Shown here in pieces: positions 35,181 to 44,040 of a stretch of DNA of 64,000 nucleotides (position 1 is its first letter; the number at the start of each line of letters is the position of its first letter). The notes under the pieces were generated by a model, which saw nothing but the letters and a program-made list of their open reading frames with translations, did not search any database and was not told where the DNA came from. The position numbers were made by a program, and so were the translations under genes. Origin of the DNA: DATKDF01 sp963752045 (GTDB lineage: Bacteria; Acidobacteriota; Vicinamibacteria; Vicinamibacterales; SCN-69-37); NCBI GenBank assembly GCA_963752045.1, contig CAVVWN010000008.1, positions 1,488,001 through 1,552,000 of the forward strand, in the 5' to 3' direction.

Positions 35181-36666
35181 GCGTGCGCATGGCGACGCCG
35201 GTCGGCCCCTTCGGCTGGTGGGGTTCGGCCTTGTCCGCCCACGCCGTGCCGGCAATGTCGAGATGTGCCCACGGAACGTCGGCCGTGAACTCCCGCAGGA
35301 ACGCCGCCGCCGTGATGGCGCCGCCCGCCCGTCCGGCCGAGTTGACCATGTCGGCGATCTCGCTGCGCATCTGCTCACGCGCCTCCCGGTAGATCGGCAG
35401 TTCCCAGACCCGGTCCCCCGCAGCGGCCGCCGCGCGACCGACGCGCGCGGTCCAGTCGGGCGGAGTCCCCATCAGTCCGGACACGTGGTGACCGAGGGCC
35501 ACCATGCAGGCGCCGGTGAGCGTTGCCACGTCCACCAGGTGTGTCGCACCCAGACGAGTCGCGTGCCACAGCGCATCGCCGAGAATCAGGCGTCCTTCGG
35601 CGTCCGTGTTGGTCACCTCGACCGTCTTGCCGTTCGCCCCGGTGATCACGTCACTCGGCCGCGTCGCTTTCGAACCCGGCATGTTCTCCGTCATGGGCAC
35701 GATGCCGATCACGCGCCGGGGCGCTCCCAGCCGCGCGATCGCCCGGAGGGCACCCACGACCGCGGCACCGCCCGCCATGTCGTACTTCATGCGGTCCATG
35801 CCGTCAGCCGGTTTGATCGAGATGCCGCCAGTGTCGAACGTCACCCCCTTGCCCACGAGTCCCAGAACGGAACCGTCGGCAGGTTGTGGTGGATCGTACC
35901 GGAGCACCAGCACCCGCGGCGGTTCGGCACTGCCCTGCGAGACGGCCAGGAGCAGCCGCATGCCAAGCTCCTTGATTCGATACTCGTCGAGCACCTCGAC
36001 GGTGAGTCCCGATCGGCCGCCTTCGTTCGAGGCGCGGGCCGCAAACTCGCGTGGCGTCAGCACGTTCGGCGGCTCGTTGGCCAAAGCGCGGACCACATTG
36101 GCGGACTGACCGATCACGCGCCCGCGCGCGACAGCCTGCGATAGCTCACCGGCGTCACCCGCCGCGGCCACGAATGTCACCTCGGCTGGAAACGGGCCGG
36201 GCGGGTCATCGTTCTTCTTGTAGGCGGACGTGAGGAACTCAGCCGCGGAAACACCGTCGGCCGCCATCTGCGCGTCGCGAACCAGACTGGCACCTGCCCG
36301 GATGACAAAGACCAGGCTGCGTGCCCGAACCGACCGCGCGTGATGGCCGCAGACAGCGGCCACGTGCCGCTGGCGCTCGGCATCGTACTGCTCGCGACGA
36401 CCCGCGCCGACGAGGGCGACACGCCGGGTGCGCCACACACCGGGTGTGGCCTGGGCCATGAACGTCGTCCCGTACTTGCCGTTGAACTCGCCGCTCGCGC
36501 GCGCGCGCGCCACTTCACCATTCGTCGCGCGGTCCAGGTCGGCCACGTCTTCCAGGCCATCGTCGCCCTGGAACACCGGCACATAGGTCACGTCAGCCTC
36601 GACGCTTGCTGGTGGCGAGACCGACCCGACAAACGCACTTCCGGACCCGATAGGCTCCCAAGTCAA
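35128..36666 (-). CDS. pepA: Leucyl aminopeptidase (M17 family)
   Basis: Two-metal cytosolic aminopeptidase that frees N-terminal residues. The 512-residue protein has an N-terminal macro-like domain (about 20-170) and the M17 catalytic domain (about 180-500). The latter has metal-binding VGKGVTFDTGGISIKP (catalytic Lys, about 270-285), DMAGGAAVVGALRA, and the signature NTDAEGRLILGDAL (about 350-363). All metal ligands appear present. It is the last gene of the aromatic supraoperon, 30 bases after the M67 peptidase; some M17 enzymes also act as DNA-binding regulators. Confidence 0.95.
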   Translation of the reverse strand: MTWEPIGSGSAFVGSVSPPASVEADVTYVPVFQGDDGLEDVADLDRATNGEVARARASGEFNGKYGTTFMAQATPGVWRTRRVALVGAGRREQYDAERQRHVAAVCGHHARSVRARSLVFVIRAGASLVRDAQMAADGVSAAEFLTSAYKKNDDPPGPFPAEVTFVAAAGDAGELSQAVARGRVIGQSANVVRALANEPPNVLTPREFAARASNEGGRSGLTVEVLDEYRIKELGMRLLLAVSQGSAEPPRVLVLRYDPPQPADGSVLGLVGKGVTFDTGGISIKPADGMDRMKYDMAGGAAVVGALRAIARLGAPRRVIGIVPMTENMPGSKATRPSDVITGANGKTVEVTNTDAEGRLILGDALWHATRLGATHLVDVATLTGACMVALGHHVSGLMGTPPDWTARVGRAAAAAGDRVWELPIYREAREQMRSEIADMVNSAGRAGGAITAAAFLREFTADVPWAHLDIAGTAWADKAEPHQPKGPTGVAMRTLIELATSPAAPDPAQKD

Positions 36667-36696
36667 CCGACTGCGCTCCTCTCCGTACCTGACCGA

Positions 36697-37128
36697 TCAG
36701 GACTGCCTAGAATACTCCAACCGAATCCCAAGAGGCTCGATGCGGCCTCCGGCAATGCGGAATGCCCCAATCGCAGGCCGTGTCGTCAGCCGGCCGACAA
36801 TGACATGAATCCAGCCGGGATCGTGCGCCTCGGCGACGTCACGCGGAGAGGGTCTCGCGGGCCCTGAAGGATGGGAGTGGTAGGCACCGATGACCTCGAG
36901 TGGCGGTGCGATTTGCCGCAACATCCGCTGCAGGAAGAGGTGCACCTGGGGATCCACACGATACCGCCCTGACCCGGTCGCGGCATTTCGGGCCGCCACC
37001 GCATACCGGATGCGCAGCCCCTCCCCGAGCAGCAGCCCACAGCACTCTCGCGGCGCCGCCTGCCGCGCGTGTGCAACCATGGCCGTGCGAATCGCGCGCG
37101 GCATCACGACGTCGGGCCCGTGTTTCAC
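36697..37128 (-). CDS. M67-family (JAMM/MPN+) metallopeptidase
   Basis: The 143-residue JAB1/MPN/Mov34-type zinc protein has the JAMM motif as EVIGAYHSHPSGPARPSPRD: upstream Glu, HxH, Ser and Asp in correct order (about 83-102). CCGLLLGEGLRIRYAV (about 26-41) is also typical. Bacterial M67 proteins often remove ubiquitin-like or cysteine-carrier tails (CysO systems), but no ubiquitin-like protein or E1 is nearby, so the substrate is unknown. The GTG at 37128 overlaps the aacS stop; the open frame upstream lies over aacS and is not used. pepA follows after 30 bases. Confidence 0.85.
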   Translation of the reverse strand: MKHGPDVVMPRAIRTAMVAHARQAAPRECCGLLLGEGLRIRYAVAARNAATGSGRYRVDPQVHLFLQRMLRQIAPPLEVIGAYHSHPSGPARPSPRDVAEAHDPGWIHVIVGRLTTRPAIGAFRIAGGRIEPLGIRLEYSRQS

Positions 37129-39083
37129 GACTGGAGATCCGGCAGCTCGCGGTAGAGGTCCAGGGCGTCGGGGTTTGCCAGCGCCTCTCGCTGCTTGACG
37201 GCTCGCCCGTGAATGACGTCCCGCACCGCTAGTTCGACGATCTTGCCGCTCTTCGTCCTGGGAATGTCGGCCACCTGGATGATGCGCGCCGGGACGTGTC
37301 TCGGCGTCGTGTTCGCTCGGATCTGCCTGGCGATTCTCGCCTTCAGGGACTCGTCGAGCTGGCGGCCCGGCGCCAGCCGGACAAACAGCACGATGCGTTC
37401 GTCTCCCTGCCACTGCTGGCCAACCGCCAGGCTCTCGACGACCTCGGGAAGTTGTTCCACCTGCCGGTAGATCTCGGCCGTTCCGATGCGCACACCACCC
37501 GGATTGAGCGTGGCATCGGACCGGCCATAGATGATGTAGCCGCCATGCCCCGTCTGCTGAATCCAGTCGCCGTGGCACCACACGCCGGGAAACCGATCGA
37601 AATAGGCCGCGCGGTACCGCGAACCGTCGGGGTCGTTCCAGAAGCCCACTGGCATCGACGGAAACGGGGTGGAGCAGACGAGCTCCCCCGCCTCGTCGTC
37701 AAGCGCGCGGCCCGCGCCGTCGAACACGTGGACGTCCATGCCGAGCGCGGCCGCCTGAATCTCGCCGCGCCAGACCGGCGCATTGGGATTCCCGCCAACG
37801 AAGCAGCTGACGATGTCCGTCCCGCCCGAGATTGAGGCCAGGTGCACGTCGGCCTTGATGGCCCTGTACACGAAGTCAAAGCTCTCGGGCGCGAGCGGAG
37901 ACCCCGTCGACGTGATCGTCCGTATCGTCCCGAGGTCGTGCGACGAGGCCGGCTCAATTCCCGCCTTGGCGACCGCGTCTATGAACTTGGCCGACGTGCC
38001 GAACAACGTGATGCCTGCGCGATCGGCAAGCTCGAACAGTCGATGCCCGTCGGGGTGAAACGGCGCGCCATCGTACAGCACGAGCGTCGCGCCCGAGGCC
38101 AGCGCCGTCACGAGCCAGTTCCACATCATCCACCCGCAGGTCGTGAAGTAGAAGACACGGTCACCCGGCTTGATGTCGCAGTGCAGCTGGTGCTCTTTCA
38201 GGTGCTGGACCAGGGTGCCACCAGCGCCGTGCACGATGCACTTCGGCACACCTGTCGTCCCCGACGAATACAGGACGTACAGGGGCTGATTGAACGGGAA
38301 CCGCTCCGCGGGCAACGCTCCGTCGGGCGCCTCGGCAAGCCAGTCGAACCAGAGCTGCGCCCCGGGAACGCGGCTGACGTCGGGACGCTCGGCCACGAGC
38401 GGGATCACGACGACTTCCTTCAGTGTCGGCAGCCGCGGCACGACTTCAGCCAGCTTCTCCATGACGTCGAAGCGCTTCCCGCCGTAGTCGTATCCGTCAA
38501 CCGCGCAGAGAACCGCCGGGTCGATCTGTCCGAAGCGATCGACGATGCCCTGCACGCCGAAATCGGGCGAGCAGGATGACCACGTGGCGCCGATCGCCGC
38601 CGCACCGAGCGCGAGTGAGATCGATTCCGGCGTGTTGGCCACGACACCGCACACCCGGTCTCCAGGCTTCACGCCGGCGGCCTTGAGCCGGCGCGCTACA
38701 CGGCCGACCTCGTCGGCGAGCTCCCCGAACGTCAGGTCCCTCCGACGTCCGCTCTCGGTGACCGAGACAATCGCCGGCGTGCCGTCGGTCCCGCGAAGCA
38801 CGTTCTCCGTGAAGTTCAGCCGGCCCTCCGGAAAGAACTCGGCGCCCGGCATTCGATCGATGTCTCGCACAGTCGCCGGCCCGCGATCGCCGATGACGCC
38901 ACAGAAGTCCCAGATGGCGGACCAGAAGCGACCCGGGTCGACGACCGACGCCCGGTGAAGCGTCTCGTAGTCCGGGTACGTCTCGCCAGTGACGGCTTCG
39001 AACGCGCGCCGAAATGCCGTGAGGCGCGAGGCCGATACGCGCTCTCCGGACGGCGTCCAGAGCGGGTTGCCGGATTCGATCAC
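37125..39083 (-). CDS. aacS: Acetoacetate-CoA ligase
   Basis: AMP-forming enzyme that activates acetoacetate to acetoacetyl-CoA, in ketone-body or polyhydroxybutyrate-related metabolism. The 652-residue protein (GTG start) has an N-terminal ACS-type cap (SRLTAFRRAFEAVTG), ATP-binding P-loop YSSGTTGVPKCIVHG (about 265-279), TTCGWMMWNWLVTAL, and the C-terminal hinge and catalytic Lys region (about 590-620, RTKSGKIVELAVRDV). SGGTDIVSCFVGGNP is characteristic of AacS rather than acetyl-CoA synthetase. It overlaps tyrA by four bases. Its presence in an aromatic operon is unexplained. Confidence 0.9.
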   Translation of the reverse strand: MIESGNPLWTPSGERVSASRLTAFRRAFEAVTGETYPDYETLHRASVVDPGRFWSAIWDFCGVIGDRGPATVRDIDRMPGAEFFPEGRLNFTENVLRGTDGTPAIVSVTESGRRRDLTFGELADEVGRVARRLKAAGVKPGDRVCGVVANTPESISLALGAAAIGATWSSCSPDFGVQGIVDRFGQIDPAVLCAVDGYDYGGKRFDVMEKLAEVVPRLPTLKEVVVIPLVAERPDVSRVPGAQLWFDWLAEAPDGALPAERFPFNQPLYVLYSSGTTGVPKCIVHGAGGTLVQHLKEHQLHCDIKPGDRVFYFTTCGWMMWNWLVTALASGATLVLYDGAPFHPDGHRLFELADRAGITLFGTSAKFIDAVAKAGIEPASSHDLGTIRTITSTGSPLAPESFDFVYRAIKADVHLASISGGTDIVSCFVGGNPNAPVWRGEIQAAALGMDVHVFDGAGRALDDEAGELVCSTPFPSMPVGFWNDPDGSRYRAAYFDRFPGVWCHGDWIQQTGHGGYIIYGRSDATLNPGGVRIGTAEIYRQVEQLPEVVESLAVGQQWQGDERIVLFVRLAPGRQLDESLKARIARQIRANTTPRHVPARIIQVADIPRTKSGKIVELAVRDVIHGRAVKQREALANPDALDLYRELPDLQS

Positions 39084-39916
39084 GACATCACCTTCTCGAG
39101 TGCCTCTCTGAATGCGGCCGACCGCACGAACGATTCACGCAGCCTATCGCGTGCGCCGTTCCGAGGATCGAGAGCGTCGAGCTCCGCCCGGAGCCCGTCG
39201 AGCGCTTCGGCCACAAGGTCCGCGTTCGATTCGACAATCCCCTGCCAGAGATCCGGCGGGCTGGCCGCCAGCCTGGTCATCTCCGCCAGCGCCCTTCCGG
39301 ACATCGCCAAGCCGCCCTGGCCGGTCGTCACGCTCGCGGCATTCGCGAGGGCCACCGCGAGGAGTTGTGGCAGATGACTGACGTACGCCATGACGTGGTC
39401 GTGCGCCTCGGCATCGACCCTCAGAGGCTCCGCGCCCACGCCACGGGCCAGCGCCTCGACCAGCCGCGCGGTTTCACCCGCGCCTTCCGATGCAGGCACC
39501 ACCAGCCACCGGCGGCCGGAGAACAGGTCCGGCGTCGCGTGCTCGAGACCGCCTCGTTCCCCGCCGGCCATCGGATGCCCGCCGACGAACTTCACGAGTC
39601 CCGCCTGCCTGGCGGCGCGCATGATGGCACGCTTGGTGGACCCGACGTCGGTGACCGGCACGTCCGGAGCCACGCGCCCAAGCTCTTCGATCGCCGACAC
39701 GATGTGGGGTATCGGAGTGGCGAGCACGACCAGATCGGCATCAGCCAGTTCCCCCACCGACGCGCGCCCCTCATGGACCCAGCCACGGCGTCGGGCATCC
39801 GAGAGCACCTCCGCGCGATCGAGCCCGATGATCCGGACTTCCGGCCAGGCCCGGGAGGCCGCTGCGGCAATCGAGCCGCCCACGAGCCCAAGACCTGCAA
39901 TCGCCAGGCGACGCAC
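39080..39916 (-). CDS. tyrA: Prephenate dehydrogenase
   Basis: NAD(P)-dependent oxidation of prephenate to 4-hydroxyphenylpyruvate, the tyrosine branch. The 278-residue protein has Rossmann motif LAIAGLGLVGGSIAAA (about 3-18), VVLATPIPHIVSAIEEL, and the catalytic His region VGGHPMAGGERGG (about 116-128). The substrate-binding HDHVMAYVSHLPQLLAVAL (about 170-188) is also present. No ACT or chorismate mutase domain is fused. The GTG at 39916 puts the Rossmann strand right at the N-terminus; a GTG at 39949 adds 11 residues and is also possible. It follows the DAHP synthase gene. Confidence 0.92.
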   Translation of the reverse strand: MRRLAIAGLGLVGGSIAAAASRAWPEVRIIGLDRAEVLSDARRRGWVHEGRASVGELADADLVVLATPIPHIVSAIEELGRVAPDVPVTDVGSTKRAIMRAARQAGLVKFVGGHPMAGGERGGLEHATPDLFSGRRWLVVPASEGAGETARLVEALARGVGAEPLRVDAEAHDHVMAYVSHLPQLLAVALANAASVTTGQGGLAMSGRALAEMTRLAASPPDLWQGIVESNADLVAEALDGLRAELDALDPRNGARDRLRESFVRSAAFREALEKVMS

Positions 39917-39953
39917 CGGGCAACGCTCGTCGGCTCGAGCCTCGCGCACGGGC

Positions 39954-41048
39954 CTAGCGCGCCCAGCCCCGCCGGGTGACCGGCTCGACACAGATGCTCC
40001 GGCCGATCGCCGGCGCGATGATGCGCAGCTCCGCCATCAGGCGTTCGAACTGCGATGGAAACATGGACTGCGCGCCGTCGGATCGGGCGTGGTCGGGATC
40101 GCAGTGCACCTCGATCAGCAGGCCGTCGGCGCCAGCAGCCACGGCCGCCCGTGCCATTGGCGCCACCTTGTCGCGGCGCCCGGTTCCGTGGCTCGGGTCG
40201 ACGATGATCGGCAGATGGCTGAGCTTCTGCACGACCGGAATGGCCGAGATATCGAGCGTGTTGCGCGTGTAGCTCTCGAACGTCCGGATCCCGCGCTCGC
40301 AGAGCATCACGTCCAGGTTGCCGCCGGCCAGCACGTACTCGGCCGACAGCAGCCACTCCTCGATCGTGGCCGAGATGCCGCGCTTGACGAGCACGGGCTT
40401 GCGCGTCTTGCCGAGCTCGCGCAAGAGCGGGTAGTTCTGCATGTTGCGCGCGCCCACCTGGAAGATGTCGGCATACCGGTCCACCACATCGATCTGGTTG
40501 ATCTCCATCACCTCCGTGATGAGCCGCAAATCGTGCCGGTCGGCGGCCGACCGCAGCATCCGGAGTCCAGCCTCACCCAGTCCCTGGAAGCTGTACGGCG
40601 AGCTGCGCGGCTTGAACGCGCCGCCGCGCAGGACCTTGGCGCCGGCCCGCCGCACCGCGGCGGCGCTCGCCTCCACCTGTTCCTCGGACTCGGCCGAGCA
40701 CGGCCCTGCCATCACGATGACCTCTTCGGCGCCCACCTTGGCATCACCGATCGAGATGACGGTGTTGTCCGGTCGGAAGGTCCGGCTGGCGAGTTTGTAC
40801 GGCTCCGTGATGCGCAGCACTTCCTGCACGCCCTCGCGAACCTCGACGAGCTGCGGGTCTCCGTTGCCGTTGCCCACCGCGCCGATGACCGTCCGGGATG
40901 CGCCGGTCGACCGGTGCACATCGAAGCCCATTTCGACGAGTTGCGCGACGACAGCCTGAATCTGATCCTCGGTCGCACGTTCCCGCATGACGACAACCAT
41001 GTCCCCTACCTGCACTTTCGCAGACACGCTTTCCATCGTGGTGTCCAT
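39954..41048 (-). CDS. aroF: 3-deoxy-7-phosphoheptulonate (DAHP) synthase, ferredoxin-like-domain type
   Basis: First committed step of aromatic synthesis: phosphoenolpyruvate plus erythrose-4-phosphate. The 364-residue protein starts at MDTTMESVSAKVQ. It has an N-terminal ferredoxin-like regulatory domain (about 10-75: MVVVMRERATEDQIQAVVAQ), as in Thermotoga-type enzymes, and a TIM barrel with VIVMAGPCSAES (about 118-129), LRGGAFKPRSSPYSFQG (about 149-165) and PIIVDPSHGTGRRD (about 275-288). The N-terminal domain usually mediates Tyr/Phe feedback. It lies seven bases after the chorismate mutase gene, with which such enzymes often interact. Confidence 0.95.
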   Translation of the reverse strand: MDTTMESVSAKVQVGDMVVVMRERATEDQIQAVVAQLVEMGFDVHRSTGASRTVIGAVGNGNGDPQLVEVREGVQEVLRITEPYKLASRTFRPDNTVISIGDAKVGAEEVIVMAGPCSAESEEQVEASAAAVRRAGAKVLRGGAFKPRSSPYSFQGLGEAGLRMLRSAADRHDLRLITEVMEINQIDVVDRYADIFQVGARNMQNYPLLRELGKTRKPVLVKRGISATIEEWLLSAEYVLAGGNLDVMLCERGIRTFESYTRNTLDISAIPVVQKLSHLPIIVDPSHGTGRRDKVAPMARAAVAAGADGLLIEVHCDPDHARSDGAQSMFPSQFERLMAELRIIAPAIGRSICVEPVTRRGWAR

Positions 41049-41055
41049 ACCGATT

Positions 41056-41364
41056 CTACCGTTCCCCGCGGCCCGGTCGCCCGCCGGCGCCGGGTCGCCC
41101 GCCCAGCCGCTCCAACCGGCGGGCTTCGTCGATAATGCGCTCGAACAGCCGCCGGATGGCGGCCTCGTCGAGCGGCCCCTCGTTGCATGCCGCGACGTGG
41201 GCCAGCACCTGGGCTTCGCGTCCGGGCTGATAGACGGCCTCACCAGCCGTGTCCTTCAACCGCCCGATCGAAAGCGCGCAACCGGCGCGACGATTGAGCA
41301 ACTCGACGAGCGCAGCGTCGATGGCGTCGATCTCGGCGCGAAGCGCCTCGATGTCCTTGCTCAT
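41056..41364 (-). CDS. aroQ: Chorismate mutase (AroQ class)
   Basis: Converts chorismate to prephenate. The 102-residue all-helical protein has the AroQ pattern: IEALRAEIDAIDAALVELLN with substrate Arg, RAGCALSIGRLK (Arg/Lys of helix 1-2), and YQPGREAQVLAHVA, IRRLFERIIDEARRLE. The helix-1 Arg, Lys and helix-2 Arg/Glu residues needed for catalysis are visible. The tail is Gly/Pro/Arg-rich. It overlaps trpA by four bases and is seven bases from the DAHP synthase gene. Confidence 0.9.
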   Translation of the reverse strand: MSKDIEALRAEIDAIDAALVELLNRRAGCALSIGRLKDTAGEAVYQPGREAQVLAHVAACNEGPLDEAAIRRLFERIIDEARRLERLGGRPGAGGRPGRGER

Positions 41365-42158
41365 CCGACGCCCTCCCGCAGCGCCCCGACGAACGCCTCC
41401 ACACGAGGCCCCACCGGCTCGCCGGCGGCGGCTGCGTCGGCGATCACCTGGACGAGCGCGCTGCCCACCACCGCGGCATCCGCAAACTGCAGGACATTGG
41501 CCACCTGGGCAGCGGTGGAGAGACCGAAACCCAGCGCAATTGGCAGCGTCGTCGATCGACGAAGTCTCGCCACGAGCGGCGCTGCCGACTCTGGCACGTG
41601 CGCCCGCATCCCGGTGACGCCGAGCCGGGAGATCGCATAGAGGAACCCTCGCCCGAGCCTGGCGGCCTCGGCCAGCCGAGCGTCGGTCGTCGTCGGGCTC
41701 ACGAGAAAGATGAGGTCCAGACCGTGCCGGTCGAGCACCTCCCGCGCGTCATCCGCCTCTTCGATCGGCAGGTCCAGGAGCAGCACGCCATCGACACCGA
41801 CGCGTGAGGCGCGCCCGGCAAACTCCTCGAGGCCCATTCGAAGCACGGGATTCACGTAGGTGAAGAGGACCACGGGCGGACGATCCGGCGCGGCCGTCTC
41901 GGCAAGCAGCGCGAGCGTCGCGCGCAAGCCGCCTCCGGCGCCGAGCGCGCGTTCCGAAGCCCGCTGGATGACCGGCCCGTCGGCAATCGGGTCTGAGAAG
42001 GGCACGCCAACCTCGATGATGTCCGCGCCGCCGTGGCCCAGCGCGACGAGCACGTCACGCGACTGCGCCAGGTCAGGGTCGCCGGCTGTGACATAGGCGA
42101 CGAGGCCGCCCCGCCCCTCCGCCTTGAGTCGCTCGAAGGTCCCAGCGAGCCGGCTCAC
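41361..42158 (-). CDS. trpA: Tryptophan synthase alpha chain
   Basis: Cleaves indole-3-glycerol phosphate to indole and glyceraldehyde-3-phosphate in the alpha2-beta2 complex. The 265-residue TIM barrel has catalytic Glu in IIEVGVPFSDPIADGPVIQ (about 47-65), GVDGVLLLDLPIEEAD (catalytic Asp region near 130), and phosphate-binding LGFGLSTAAQVA and VVGSALVQVI near the C-terminus. It overlaps trpB and the chorismate mutase gene by four bases each. Confidence 0.96.
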   Translation of the reverse strand: MSRLAGTFERLKAEGRGGLVAYVTAGDPDLAQSRDVLVALGHGGADIIEVGVPFSDPIADGPVIQRASERALGAGGGLRATLALLAETAAPDRPPVVLFTYVNPVLRMGLEEFAGRASRVGVDGVLLLDLPIEEADDAREVLDRHGLDLIFLVSPTTTDARLAEAARLGRGFLYAISRLGVTGMRAHVPESAAPLVARLRRSTTLPIALGFGLSTAAQVANVLQFADAAVVGSALVQVIADAAAAGEPVGPRVEAFVGALREGVG

Positions 42159-43411
42159 GAAGCCACCTCGCTCGTCCCGCCCGGCGCGTCCGGCGAACCG
42201 AGCAGCCGCCTCACGGTCTCGACGTCCTTGTCGCCGCGACCCGAGACGTTCACGACGACCGCGGTGCCCGCAGCCAGGTCAGGAAGCGTCCTCCTCAACC
42301 AGGCAACGGCGTGCGCTGATTCGAGCGCCGGGAGAATGCCCTCGCGGCTCGCCAGCCACGAGAATCCCTCCAGCGCCTCGGCGTCGTCAACCCAGGCGTA
42401 CTCAGCCCGGCCAGTCGACTGGAGCCACGCGTGCTCAGGGCCGATCGACGGGTAGTCGAGGCCGGCCGACACCGAGTGCGTCGGCAGGATGTTCCCGTCG
42501 TCGTCCTGCAGCAGGTAGCTCCTCGTGCCGTGCAGCACGCCGGGAATGCCCCCCGCGAAGCGCGCGGCATGCTGGCCGGGGCTGATCCCTCGACCGCCGG
42601 CTTCGACTCCCACGAGCCTCACGCCGGCGTCCGATACGAACGCGTCGAAGATGCCGAGCGAGTTGCTGCCCCCGCCGACAGAGGCGACGACCAGATCGGG
42701 GAGACGGCCGGTAGCCGCCAGAATCTGGCTGCGAGTCTCATTGCCGATGACCGACTGAAACTCCCTGACCATGAGCGGATACGGATGCGGTCCGAGCACC
42801 GAGCCGAGCAGGTAATGTGTGGAGTCGGCGTTCTCGACCCAGTCGCGCATCGCCTCGTTGATCGCGTCCTTCAGCGTGCGGCTTCCGGCACTCACCGACT
42901 CGACTCGCGAGCCAAGCACACGCATGCGGAAGACGTTCAGGGCCTGCCGCGCCATGTCTTCGGCACCCATGTACACCACGCACTCGAGGCCAAGCAGCGC
43001 GCAGGCCGTTGCCGTTGCCACACCGTGCTGGCCGGCCCCGGTCTCGGCCACGATCCGCCGCTTCCCCATGCGCATGGCCAGCAGCGCCTGCCCTATCGCG
43101 TTGTTGATCTTGTGCGCACCCGTGTGCGCGAGGTCCTCGCGCTTGAGCCACACGCGCACCTGGTGGCCCTCGCTCAGCCGGCGTGCCTCCCAGAGCGGGG
43201 TTGGCCGGCCGACGTAATCAGTGAAGAGCGCCGCCAGCTCGCCGACGAACGTCTGGTCGCGTCGCGCCGAGAAGTACGCCTGCGTCAGGGCCTCGATGGG
43301 CGCCATCAACGTCTCGGGAACGAACCGCCCGCCGAACGATCCGAAGTAGCCCCGCACGTCCGGATCTCGCTTTCCGAACGACGGTCCCGGGCTTGTCCGC
43401 TTCACGCTCAC
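42155..43411 (-). CDS. trpB: Tryptophan synthase beta chain
   Basis: PLP enzyme that joins indole and serine to make tryptophan. The 418-residue protein starts at a GTG (43411) overlapping the trpF stop; similarity begins at GYFGSFGGRFVPETL (about 17-31). The PLP Lys is in LKREDLAHTGAHKINNAIG (about 93-111), with the substrate-binding AETGAGQHGVATA and the phosphate-binding GGGSNSLGIF. It is the type 1 TrpB that pairs with the adjacent TrpA. Upstream in-frame codons lie over trpF and are rejected. Confidence 0.96.
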   Translation of the reverse strand: MSVKRTSPGPSFGKRDPDVRGYFGSFGGRFVPETLMAPIEALTQAYFSARRDQTFVGELAALFTDYVGRPTPLWEARRLSEGHQVRVWLKREDLAHTGAHKINNAIGQALLAMRMGKRRIVAETGAGQHGVATATACALLGLECVVYMGAEDMARQALNVFRMRVLGSRVESVSAGSRTLKDAINEAMRDWVENADSTHYLLGSVLGPHPYPLMVREFQSVIGNETRSQILAATGRLPDLVVASVGGGSNSLGIFDAFVSDAGVRLVGVEAGGRGISPGQHAARFAGGIPGVLHGTRSYLLQDDDGNILPTHSVSAGLDYPSIGPEHAWLQSTGRAEYAWVDDAEALEGFSWLASREGILPALESAHAVAWLRRTLPDLAAGTAVVVNVSGRGDKDVETVRRLLGSPDAPGGTSEVAS

Positions 43412-44040
43412 AACGCCTCCATCTGTCCCGCCCGCACCGCCGCCAGAAAGGCCGCAATCCGGGCGTGGTCCTTCACGCCCGGCCTGGCCTCGACGCCGGA
43501 TGACACATCCACTGCAGCCGGCCGCACGATCCGGATCGCCTCGGCAACGTTGGCCGGACTCAATCCGCCGGCCAGCCAGACAGTTCGTCTCCGCGCAAGC
43601 ACGGCTGCCAATCCCCAATCCGCCTTCTGCCCGGTGCCGCCCCGTCTGACCCGATCGTCCGCGTCTACGAGCAGGATCACATCCTCGGGCAACGCACAGG
43701 CTCGCTCCACGTCCTCGGCGCTCGTGACAGACACCGCCTTGAGCAGGGGAATGCCGAGGCCGGCAAACAGCCCTATGGGCTCCTGCCCATGCAACTGGAC
43801 CGCGTCGAGTCCAACCTCGCCGGCCACACGGGCAACGGTCGACGGCTCGGCATCGACGAAGACGCCCACTTTCATCACGCCGTGGAGGCTCCTGGCAATG
43901 CGTCCGGCCGCATCGGCTGACACGGCCCGGGGGCTGCCTGGCCAGAACACGAATCCGATCGCGTCAGCGCCGGCCTCCACCGCGCACAGCGCATCGTCGG
44001 CCCTCGTGAGCCCGCAGATCTTCACGGATACCCTCGTCAC
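43408..44040 (-). CDS. trpF: Phosphoribosylanthranilate isomerase
   Basis: Amadori rearrangement of N-(5-phosphoribosyl)anthranilate, third step of the tryptophan branch. The 210-residue TIM barrel has VKICGLTRADDALCAVEAGA (catalytic Cys, residues about 6-25), GFVFWPGSPRAVSAD, LDAVQLHGQEP, and phosphate-binding WLAGGLSPANVAEAI with VDVSSGVEARPGVKD (near 155-190). All landmarks are intact. It overlaps trpC and trpB by four bases each. Confidence 0.95.
   Translation of the reverse strand: MTRVSVKICGLTRADDALCAVEAGADAIGFVFWPGSPRAVSADAAGRIARSLHGVMKVGVFVDAEPSTVARVAGEVGLDAVQLHGQEPIGLFAGLGIPLLKAVSVTSAEDVERACALPEDVILLVDADDRVRRGGTGQKADWGLAAVLARRRTVWLAGGLSPANVAEAIRIVRPAAVDVSSGVEARPGVKDHARIAAFLAAVRAGQMEAL

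Noticed and set aside
36697..37581. Longer M67 peptidase reading from 37581
   Set aside because: The extra 151 codons are an out-of-frame reading of aacS. The GTG at 37128 overlaps the aacS stop and fits the family length.
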